A DNA stretch of 64,000 nucleotides, taken from DASYXT01 sp035934555. Its GTDB lineage: Bacteria; Verrucomicrobiota; Verrucomicrobiia; Limisphaerales; UBA8199. Of this stretch, positions 43,222 through 51,092 are shown piece by piece. The stretch spans positions 210,377-274,376 of the forward strand of contig DASYXT010000118.1 in assembly GCA_035934555.1 (NCBI GenBank), read 5' to 3'. Made by a program: the position numbers and the translations under genes. The notes under the pieces are model-generated. The model saw nothing but the letters and a program-made list of their open reading frames with translations. It made no database searches and was not told where the DNA came from. Position 1 is the stretch's first letter, and each line of letters opens with the position of its first letter.

Positions 43222-44712
43222 ATGAACATAGGTTTAGTGAATCACGAATGGCTGGTGCTCGGCTTGGGCCTGCTGGTGCTGCTGGTGGACCTATGGCTCG
43301 CGCCGGCGGCGCGGCGCAAGCTCGGGTATGTGGCCGCGGCAGGGCTGCTCGCGATCCTCATTTACAGCCTCGCGGCGTTTCATGTCGAACCCGGTCAAAC
43401 GCAGTATGCGTTCGGGCAAATGTACGCGCTCGACGGGCTGGCGCTGTTTTTCAAAAGATTTTTCCTCATCGCCACCATCCTGGTGTTGTTGATGTCGGTT
43501 GAATTTGCCGACCGCCTCGAGCCCGCGATTGGCGAATACTACGCGCTGGTGTTGTTCGCGCTGGCGGGGATGTTGTTCGCATCCTCCGCGAACCATTTCG
43601 CCTTGTTGTTTGTCTCCCTGGAGCTGATCACCATCACGTTTTATGTGCTGACCAGTTTTGAGCGCTCCCGCCTGACTTCCTTGGAGGCGGGGCTGAAGTA
43701 CCTCATCATTGGCGCGTTATCGACCTCCTTCACCGTCTTCGGCATCGCGCTGGTGTACGGCACCTCGACGAAACTGGGGTTCACTGACCTGGCCGGAGTG
43801 CTGGCCACACAGCCGGACCTGGTGACAAACCGAATTCTGCAATTGGGGCTGCTGCTGGTGATGGTGGGGCTGGGCTTCAAAATCGCCGCGTTCCCATTCC
43901 AAATCTGGGCGCCGGATGTATATCAAGGCGCGCCGTCGCCGACGACGGCGTTTTTAGCGGTCGGCTCGAAAGCAGCCGGGTTTGTCTTGTTGTTAAGGTT
44001 GCTGTTTATCGCGGTGCCGGACGTAACGGCGCACTGGGCCAAACTATTGATCGTGATTTCGGCCATTACCATTCTGTACGGGAATCTGTGCGCGATTCCG
44101 CAGCGGAACGTGAAGCGGCTGATGGGCTATTCGAGCATGGCGCACGCGGGGTATATGCTGCTGGGGATCGCAGCGATGGCGACGGCTTTGAGCAGCCCGC
44201 GGGCGGTGTCGGCGGGCGGCGCCTCGGCCGTGCTTTATTACCTGAGCGGTTATCTCTTCACCGTGCTGGGCGCGTTCCTGGTGATCTGCCTGGTGCTGCA
44301 GCAGGTCGAGACGGAAGACATCAGCGGCCTGGCGGGCTTGAGCAAACGCGCGCCGTTGCTGGCCGCCACGATGACCGTCGCGATGGTGTCGCTGGCCGGT
44401 ATCCCGCCTTTGGCCGGGTTCTTTGGGAAATTTCTGTTGTTTAGAGCCGCGCTGGCGCAAGCGCCGTTCGAGCCCGCCTATTACTGGCTGGTGGCACTCG
44501 CGTTGGTCGGCGTGGTCATCTCGATGTACTACTATTTCGGGGTGGTACGCGCGATGTTCTGGTCGCAGGCGCTAGCGCCCGTGCCGATCAATGCGCCGTC
44601 CATCACCGGCCGGTTCTCGCTGTATGCCTGCGTCGCAGGCATCTTAGTCCTGGGGATCTATCCCAACTGGCTGGTGAATGTGGCTGAAGCCGCGGTCAAA
44701 GTGCTGCGGTGA
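43222..44712 (+). CDS. nuoN: NADH-quinone oxidoreductase subunit N
   Basis: 496 residues, the third antiporter-like pump (ND2), about 14 helices, and the last gene of the operon. TM5 Glu lies in LLFVSLELITITFYVLTSFE; TM7 Lys and the Pro-loop are in GFKIAAFPFQIWAPDVYQG and PSPTTAFLAVGSKAAG; the TM12 region is MVSLAGIPPLAGFFGKFLLF. It ends 44 bases before the convergent HEAT-repeat gene. I see no strong terminator hairpin between them. Confidence 0.97.
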   Translation: MNIGLVNHEWLVLGLGLLVLLVDLWLAPAARRKLGYVAAAGLLAILIYSLAAFHVEPGQTQYAFGQMYALDGLALFFKRFFLIATILVLLMSVEFADRLEPAIGEYYALVLFALAGMLFASSANHFALLFVSLELITITFYVLTSFERSRLTSLEAGLKYLIIGALSTSFTVFGIALVYGTSTKLGFTDLAGVLATQPDLVTNRILQLGLLLVMVGLGFKIAAFPFQIWAPDVYQGAPSPTTAFLAVGSKAAGFVLLLRLLFIAVPDVTAHWAKLLIVISAITILYGNLCAIPQRNVKRLMGYSSMAHAGYMLLGIAAMATALSSPRAVSAGGASAVLYYLSGYLFTVLGAFLVICLVLQQVETEDISGLAGLSKRAPLLAATMTVAMVSLAGIPPLAGFFGKFLLFRAALAQAPFEPAYYWLVALALVGVVISMYYYFGVVRAMFWSQALAPVPINAPSITGRFSLYACVAGILVLGIYPNWLVNVAEAAVKVLR

Positions 44713-44755
44713 TTTTTCCCTGCAGTCGCCCTCGTATCTGACGCGGGGTAAAGGA

Positions 44756-47152
44756 TCATCGGTCCGTGTGAACTTTCAGCCCCTGGATTGGCCGGCCGTC
44801 AGTCCCGACAATCCTGGCGCAAGCCGCCCAACCCCCGCCGCCCTGGGTGATCTTGAGCAGGAGGTCGTTCACCCCTGCCCTAAGGTGGATCGGTGCCATG
44901 TCCTGGTCCTCGACCAGGCCGCGGTCCACATTTTGGCTGTGCACCACGGCGCCATTCAGCCAGGCTTTCACGCCATCGTCGCTACCCAGCAGCAGCGCAG
45001 CGTCACAATCACCTGGTGCGATAATCTGCGTCTTAAGATAGGCAACACAATTGAACTGCTCGGGGAAAAACGACGACAAGTCCGCAACTCTGGCGAGTGG
45101 TAATGGTTTCCATTGGGCTTTCGCGTCCGGCACTTCGGGACCAAACGGGATGTTGAACACCGCCATGGCCCCGGTGACACCCGGCTTGCTGAAGGGGCCA
45201 CAGACCAGCCAATCCTGAATGAACGGCCCGCCGCCCGGAGGCTTTCCCCGGACGCTCCAGGCCCGCTGGACGATATCGGGGGTGTGACATTGGGCCAAAA
45301 CTTTATCGGCGGTTTCTCGGGCCAACTCGGGGTCTTTGCCGGCAAGCTTCTCGGCAATCGTCAGCGCCGCCAGTCCCGCCTCATTTACCAGTTCGGGATC
45401 AGCCAAGTGGCCCATCGCCACTTGCAAGGCCTCACGCGTTGGGACCTGGCCGATTTGCCCCAGCGCCTGCTTCTTTTCGTCCGCACGTTTGGCCAAGGTC
45501 AATACGTTCTGGAGCAACGCCAGGCGGCGAGTGAGATTCGGCTCCTGTGCACTGACGTTGATACAACCGCGCAAAGCCAGCACTTGAAGTGCAGGGTCCG
45601 CCGTCGTGCTGGCCAAGTGGAGCAGGTTCGTCGCCGGCGTCGCATTGGGCCACTGCGCCAGTACCCTCACGGCCTGTTTCGCCAGCTCCCTATCCAGGTC
45701 CTGGCTGGCAGCCAGCGCGGCCTCCAGCCCAGCCGGCGTTCCCAATTCTGCCAGGACTGGCAGCACAAGCCGATGCGCTGCCGGCGATAGCGGCTTCATC
45801 GCACCCAGCACATCGATTGAGAGCTGTGCTTTGTCGCGGCTGGCCCGGCACGCTGCCTCGAGCGCCTCCAAAGCGCGCTCGCTCTCTGCGTCGGACCGTG
45901 CTTTGGCCACAACAGAAATCAAAGGCACTGCCGCGTTCGGGTCAGCAATCATTCTCAGCGAATCCAATGCCGCCAGCCGCACGGCCTCGGTACCGGACTG
46001 TGCGTTCTCGAGCAGCGCACCCGTCGCGTTGCTCTCCTCACGCTCGCCGATGGCGCGCAGCAGCTCCACCTTTTGTTCCGGTGCCGCGCCGGCCAGCTCC
46101 GCTAGTAAGGCATCGTGCACTCCCGGTCCGTGTAATCGGCCCAGCGCGTCGCGGGCCGCCTCACGCTCGGGTGGCTGGCCGGAGGCCGCGGCCGCGGCCA
46201 GCGCGGGAATCGTCGTGGCGTCACCCGAGTCGCCCAGCGCCTGCCATGCCGCCACCCGCACGGCCACGTGCTCGCTTTGCGCGGCGGTACGGATAGACGG
46301 TAGAATATTGCCACCCAACCGAACCCGGGCATCGAGCGCGGCCAGTTGAGCAGCAGCAGGCAGAGTCTTCCACTTCGACTCGCCAAGTAAGGCATCGACT
46401 ACCGCCACATCGTTCAGCTCACGGAGCACCTTGAGCGCCGCAAGACGCAGTGCCGGCTCCTGGCCGGCCAGCGCTCGGGAAACCAACTCCACTCGCCCGG
46501 CCGGCTCCGCCAATACCAGGCCGCGCCACGCCGCCACGCGGATATTCATTGGGAATGTTGGGACGAGGAGTTTGCGATAGATTGCTGCTGCCGCCTGGGC
46601 ATCACCACTCGCCAGGACCTGGTCGGCGCAGCGCGCCAGTCCGTCCAGCACCGCCGGCTGGACTGCGGGCGGAACCGCGTCGCAAGCAGCCGTCAGGGCG
46701 GCAATCGCTTCTTTGCCACCAATGCGACCCAACGCAGAGCCGGCCGCCGCGGCAATTACGGGGTCGGTATCGGAGAGTAAAGTCCGCAGCAAGGGCGCCG
46801 AGTCGGTATCGCGCCGCCAACCCAACGAATCAATCAGCCCGGCTTTGATCGCGCCGGAAGTGTGGTCGAGCGCCGCGCGCATGGCGGCGACCGATTGCGG
46901 AAAAGGCATCCCTTCGAGCGCGTACCGCGCCGCATGGGCCGTCGCAGGCTGGGCCAGTAGCGCCGACAAGGCCGGCACAGATTTCACGGTTCCAATCAGC
47001 CGCAAGCGTTGGCACGCATCGCACTTTTGCGGCGCACCCGCAGCGGACTGCAGAACGACAATCAGGTCCTGTTCCTCATCGGCAAACGCACTCGAAAGGC
47101 CCCATGCAGTGAACCCGGCGAGCAGCAGCCAGCTAAAAAAATTCTTCTTCAT
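44756..47152 (-). CDS. Exported HEAT-repeat protein
   Basis: 798 residues. Signal peptide at the start (FFSWLLLAGFTAWGLSSAFA). A CxxC pair (CDACQRLRLIG) near residue 43 is followed by about 15 HEAT-type repeats (~50-600; e.g. SALGRIGGKEAIAALTAA, REAARDALGRLHGPG). The C-terminal ~150 residues form a separate domain (FIQDWLVCGPFSKPGVTG, LLLGSDDGVKAWLNGAVVH) with a PA14/carbohydrate-binding-like look. The role is probably protein binding at the cell surface. It is 34 bases downstream of the Gfo/Idh/MocA oxidoreductase on the same strand, a pairing often seen in Verrucomicrobiota and Planctomycetota. Confidence 0.85.
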   Translation of the reverse strand: MKKNFFSWLLLAGFTAWGLSSAFADEEQDLIVVLQSAAGAPQKCDACQRLRLIGTVKSVPALSALLAQPATAHAARYALEGMPFPQSVAAMRAALDHTSGAIKAGLIDSLGWRRDTDSAPLLRTLLSDTDPVIAAAAGSALGRIGGKEAIAALTAACDAVPPAVQPAVLDGLARCADQVLASGDAQAAAAIYRKLLVPTFPMNIRVAAWRGLVLAEPAGRVELVSRALAGQEPALRLAALKVLRELNDVAVVDALLGESKWKTLPAAAQLAALDARVRLGGNILPSIRTAAQSEHVAVRVAAWQALGDSGDATTIPALAAAAASGQPPEREAARDALGRLHGPGVHDALLAELAGAAPEQKVELLRAIGEREESNATGALLENAQSGTEAVRLAALDSLRMIADPNAAVPLISVVAKARSDAESERALEALEAACRASRDKAQLSIDVLGAMKPLSPAAHRLVLPVLAELGTPAGLEAALAASQDLDRELAKQAVRVLAQWPNATPATNLLHLASTTADPALQVLALRGCINVSAQEPNLTRRLALLQNVLTLAKRADEKKQALGQIGQVPTREALQVAMGHLADPELVNEAGLAALTIAEKLAGKDPELARETADKVLAQCHTPDIVQRAWSVRGKPPGGGPFIQDWLVCGPFSKPGVTGAMAVFNIPFGPEVPDAKAQWKPLPLARVADLSSFFPEQFNCVAYLKTQIIAPGDCDAALLLGSDDGVKAWLNGAVVHSQNVDRGLVEDQDMAPIHLRAGVNDLLLKITQGGGGWAACARIVGTDGRPIQGLKVHTDR

Positions 47153-47186
47153 TTGTTTATCTTCCCGGGGTGAAGGTTTCTCGAAA

Positions 47187-48509
47187 TTAAAGCCGCCATG
47201 GCGGGCGCGGCGTGTAGGACAGCAGGCGATTGGCCTCGGCGTCGCCGGGGAATTCCGCTTTGACGGGGTCCCATCTTAAAGCCCGCTTCAAAATGAGTGA
47301 AATACCACCGATCAGGACGGCGTTCATGCTGTACAGCGCCGTGTCTGGGTTGCAAATGGTCGGTCGGCGTGTGCGGATGCACTCCAGGAAATTCCCCGAA
47401 TGACTGTTGGCGTGATAAACGCGCTTGTCACCCGGATGCAATGGCTCGTCAATAATCCTGGCCGGATAAGAAACGATGCTGTCGCGGTCCACCGCGATGC
47501 GGCCTTCGGTGCCAACGAAACACGCCCCGCCGTCCGGTCCGACCTTCTCTCCCGGATAGGCAGCCGAATGGACAACCACACCATTGGAATAACGATAGTG
47601 AATTTGGCCCCGGTCATACGAGACATCGATCGGCGCCGTGTGGTCCGGATTAACTGTCCATTGGATAATGTCGTAATGGTGTGGCGCCCAGTTTGTGTCG
47701 CCCACGATCACGCCGGAAAGCTCCTGGCCGGTTTCACCGATATACGGTCGCCAGGAAAGCGGACCCAGCCAGAGATCCCAGTCCAGCCCTTCGGGTACGG
47801 GAACACTTTTGTCGGAGGTCCAATGATTCGGCCAAAAGGCACCCGGCAGGCAGTAGGCATAGACTTCCTGCAGCCGGCCAATGCGGCCGTTGCGGATCAG
47901 TTCGCAGGCCTGGCGGAACCTGCCGCCATATTCCGAACGTTGCTGCATCCCCGCCTGGTAAATGCGCGCATAGCGCTTGCTGGTTTCCACCATGTTCAGC
48001 CCTTCGCGCACCGTAATGGCGATGGGCTTCTCGCAATACACATCCTTTCCCGACCGCATCGCCATCGCGGCCAGCGTCGCCGCCCAGTGGTAAGGCACCG
48101 CGATCAGCACCGCGTCCATGTCCGGCCGCGCCAGCACCTCGCGGAAATCATTATATGCCGTAACGCCGTTATAGCCCGGCTGGCCAAATCTCTCCGCGTA
48201 AATCTGGTTGCAACGGTTCCGTGCATGCTCGCGGCGTTCCTTGCGGACATCGCAAACCGCCAGCACCTGCACGTCCTCTCGCGCAACATACCCGCCGGGC
48301 ACGTACGTCCAGGCGCCGCCCAGTAAATGGCCGCTGCCCTGCCCGCCCACGCCGATGAAACCCATATTGATGCGGTCACTGGGCGGCGTGGCGCCAGCAC
48401 GGCCGAGGGCCGAGGCGGGAATGAGCGCGGGGCCGGCGAGGGCGGTGCCCAGAGCGAGCGAAGATTGACGCAGAAAATCGCGGCGAGAAACGCGGCGTGA
48501 ATAGCGCAT
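47187..48509 (-). CDS. Tat-exported Gfo/Idh/MocA-family oxidoreductase
   Basis: 440 residues. Twin-arginine signal YSRRVSRRDFLRQSSLALG. The Rossmann domain follows (INMGFIGVGGQGSGHLLGG), with the family motif EKPIAITVREG and its Lys, then the C-terminal alpha/beta domain (LGPLSWRPYIGETGQEL). Members oxidise or reduce sugars using NAD(P), often with bound cofactor when exported. The substrate is unknown. It heads a two-gene unit with the HEAT-repeat gene. The terminator of the GH31 gene lies 72 bases upstream, so this unit has its own promoter. Confidence 0.93.
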   Translation of the reverse strand: MRYSRRVSRRDFLRQSSLALGTALAGPALIPASALGRAGATPPSDRINMGFIGVGGQGSGHLLGGAWTYVPGGYVAREDVQVLAVCDVRKERREHARNRCNQIYAERFGQPGYNGVTAYNDFREVLARPDMDAVLIAVPYHWAATLAAMAMRSGKDVYCEKPIAITVREGLNMVETSKRYARIYQAGMQQRSEYGGRFRQACELIRNGRIGRLQEVYAYCLPGAFWPNHWTSDKSVPVPEGLDWDLWLGPLSWRPYIGETGQELSGVIVGDTNWAPHHYDIIQWTVNPDHTAPIDVSYDRGQIHYRYSNGVVVHSAAYPGEKVGPDGGACFVGTEGRIAVDRDSIVSYPARIIDEPLHPGDKRVYHANSHSGNFLECIRTRRPTICNPDTALYSMNAVLIGGISLILKRALRWDPVKAEFPGDAEANRLLSYTPRPPWRL

Positions 48510-48580
48510 AGGCAGTGGAATGAGTTAAACGGATCGACGCTGCCAAGGCGATTTTATTCGAGAAGCCCTCTGTACAACAA

Positions 48581-48605
48581 AAAAGCCGGAGTCTTTCCGG
48601 CTTTT
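48581..48605 (-). terminator. Intrinsic terminator between GH31 and the oxidoreductase
   Basis: 10-bp stem AAAAGCCGGA / TCCGGCTTTT with a 5-base loop. On the minus strand it ends in a run of T (CCGGCTTTTTTG). It should end the GH31 transcript; it is nearly symmetrical. Confidence 0.9.
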
Positions 48606-48664
48606 CTGACACACGTTCTACACTCGAGAACACTCTCAGCATACCCAATCCCCACGTCCCTGCA

Positions 48665-48684
48665 TGTCACCAGTTGTGGTGACA
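48665..48684. other. 7-bp inverted repeat downstream of GH31
   Basis: TGTCACC-AGTTGT-GGTGACA, perfect arms, 47 bases past the GH31 stop. It could be a small hairpin or a binding site; no T-run. Confidence 0.35.
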
Positions 48685-48731
48685 ACGACCTTACAACGAG
48701 GGGTGTGCCATTTTGGCGAGGCCTCTCAGGC

Positions 48732-50864
48732 CTACTGCCCTCCCGGTCCAGTCCCCGCAGCCCCGATTTGCTTCCAGGTCACCACCTCATAACGGGCCGC
48801 GTGGGAAAGCGACCCCGTCCCTTTCGATGTGTCCCAAGCCAATGTCACGGGCGCGAGCCCCGGCGGAGACGCGCCGTTGTCTTCATACAGCGTTGCTGGC
48901 CGGTGGCCGTCGCCATAGACCAGCACCGTCAGTTTGAAACTCCGCGGGTCCTCGGTGTCGGGCGTCGGCTCGGCCAGCGGCAGCACCGTGCCCGACTTTA
49001 CCCACAACGGAATGCGGTTGAGCGGGACGCGCACCTGGATTTTTGCACCGCCGCGCTGCGGTTTGCCGGTCCAGAAGTCCTGCCATTCGCCTGGTGGTAA
49101 ATAGACCGAGCGGGTCGCTTCGCCATCCGATGCCGCTTCCGCCGCTGGCTCCGGTTGGCTGGCCCGGCCCTTGCCCGAGCCACGCACAATCACCGGTGCG
49201 ACCAGCAGCCCGTCACCCATCAAATACTCGTCATCGACGGTGCGTGAGCCCGGGGCATCGGGAAAATCCATCACGAGCGCGCGAAACGGCGGCAGCCCCT
49301 CGCGCTGATATCGGGCAAATGCGGCGTGCAGCCACGGGATGAATTTCATCCGCAGCTCCAACAGCTCACGGCATTGCGCCTCGGTCTTCTCCCAGTCCGG
49401 CGCGAAGTGCCCGCTGTTGTTCTCCTGGCGATTGACTTGTTTCCACGGCGGATTGCGCAGGTACCACGCGTTGACCATTGTCAGCGGTGAAAAAACGACG
49501 CTTTCCAACCGGCGGATTAATTCCGCCGGACTGGCGGAATCGCGCACCTCGGGTGTCCAGAGCAGCCCGCAGAAGCCTTCCTGGGCCACGCCGCGAACAA
49601 ATTGGCGATGCTCATACAAATCGCTGTACAGCACGTAAGGATAAGGCGCCGCCAGAGCGCCCGAAGACCGCACCAGTCCGTAGGTACGCTGCCCGCGCTT
49701 CTCGAATGCCTCAGTCAGCGCATCCTGGTAGCGCAGGCCGAACAAGCTGTGCATCTGCTCCCCGTCAGCCCCGGAGGGAAAACGGCTTACCTCCGGGAAG
49801 GACCAGTTGCCGGTGAAGTCTGAGTTATCACACTCATCGGCTTTATACCCTGAGACGCCGAGGGCAATGTGCTCCTTGTCATGAAAGGCGGCGAAAATCG
49901 AACGCGCCTGCGGGTCAACAAAATCAGGCACCAGGCCGCCCCAGACTTCATAATCGCCCGAATGCGCCAGCAGCGGCTGGTAAATCGGCGAGGACGGATG
50001 CACAAAAGCGTGCTCCCAGAGGTTCAGCCGGAAATGCTGCTTGGCCAATTCCTGCAGCAGGAGCGCCGGCGCGGGGAACTTGCTCGACCAAACATAAGAG
50101 CAGGAATACGCGTGGGTCTGCCAGCCCGGCTCCAAGCCCAGCACATCGCACGGAATGTTCCGCTCCCGAAATTCCGTCGCCAGGCTCAGCAGGTTGGATT
50201 GTGAATAATTGGCGTCGCCGCGGTACCAGACGCCCAAACCCCAACGGGGCGGCATCGGGCCGCCGCCGGAAAACAGATTGTAACGCTGGACGGCCTGCCG
50301 CAGGGTCGGGCCGCCAAACACATAAACGTCGGCCCCGGCGGCCTCGGGCACCTCGACCAAAACTTCGTCCCGCGCGCCCGAGCCTTCGCCTTTCAGTTTC
50401 TTGCCTCCCAGATAAAATGTGGCGTAGCGCGCCGTATCAACGAAGACGCCATACCCGCGCGTCGTGACGTAAAAGGGGACCGGCGCGTGCGAATCCCCGG
50501 TGTCCATCGCCGGGTCGGCGTTGACGCGCAACCGCTTCTTCAGGCCCCGCTGCTGGAACGACTGAAGCTGCAGACCCAGGCCGTAGATTCTTTCTTCGGC
50601 AGCCAGCGGTACCCGGAGCAGCACGCCCCGTTCTGAAATCGTGGCGGATACTTCCACGGGACACGCGCTGACCTTGGTCAAGCCCTCCAGCCCGTTGGTG
50701 GCCATCGGATAATGGCGGGTTTTAACCGGCGTGATTTTCTCCGGCGTGCCGAAACTAAAGCGCCACACCCCGGGCGCGACTTCCTGCGGGTTGGCGGCGG
50801 GGGCTGGCGCCGGCGCTAGCGCCAGTATCGCAGCCAAGATTAACGGTCTGGGAAATGAATTCAT
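48732..50864 (-). CDS. Exported glycoside hydrolase family 31 enzyme
   Basis: 710 residues from the ATG chosen for its signal peptide (NSFPRPLILAAILALAPAPA); in-frame starts up to 50987 would bury it. An N-terminal beta domain precedes the (beta/alpha)8 barrel, with WGLGVWYRGDANYSQSN at the substrate wall. The nucleophile is probably D343 in GYKADECD, in the position of the GH31 KxD motif. The general acid region is less clear. The C-terminal beta domains contain DGLLVAPVIVRGSG and VYLPPGEWQDFWTG. GH31 members include alpha-glucosidases, alpha-xylosidases and sulfoquinovosidases; the exact substrate cannot be given. Confidence 0.92.
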   Translation of the reverse strand: MNSFPRPLILAAILALAPAPAPAANPQEVAPGVWRFSFGTPEKITPVKTRHYPMATNGLEGLTKVSACPVEVSATISERGVLLRVPLAAEERIYGLGLQLQSFQQRGLKKRLRVNADPAMDTGDSHAPVPFYVTTRGYGVFVDTARYATFYLGGKKLKGEGSGARDEVLVEVPEAAGADVYVFGGPTLRQAVQRYNLFSGGGPMPPRWGLGVWYRGDANYSQSNLLSLATEFRERNIPCDVLGLEPGWQTHAYSCSYVWSSKFPAPALLLQELAKQHFRLNLWEHAFVHPSSPIYQPLLAHSGDYEVWGGLVPDFVDPQARSIFAAFHDKEHIALGVSGYKADECDNSDFTGNWSFPEVSRFPSGADGEQMHSLFGLRYQDALTEAFEKRGQRTYGLVRSSGALAAPYPYVLYSDLYEHRQFVRGVAQEGFCGLLWTPEVRDSASPAELIRRLESVVFSPLTMVNAWYLRNPPWKQVNRQENNSGHFAPDWEKTEAQCRELLELRMKFIPWLHAAFARYQREGLPPFRALVMDFPDAPGSRTVDDEYLMGDGLLVAPVIVRGSGKGRASQPEPAAEAASDGEATRSVYLPPGEWQDFWTGKPQRGGAKIQVRVPLNRIPLWVKSGTVLPLAEPTPDTEDPRSFKLTVLVYGDGHRPATLYEDNGASPPGLAPVTLAWDTSKGTGSLSHAARYEVVTWKQIGAAGTGPGGQ

Positions 50865-51092
50865 TGCACGTCTCAGCCATGCTGCCATGAGATCCATAGA
50901 CTGACAATCCGGCACCGTTAGCTGGCCGCCGCTGAAGCAAGCGGACCGAACTGCCGTTTGCCCTTGCCAATCCCGTAGCGGAGCCAATGAGAAAGATCTT
51001 GGAGGCGCAGGAAAAGTTGCGAGGTGAACCGGGCGGGGTGGCGCTCAGTAGTCCAGTGGTTCACTTGGCAGTGCGAATGATTCCGGGCCGGC

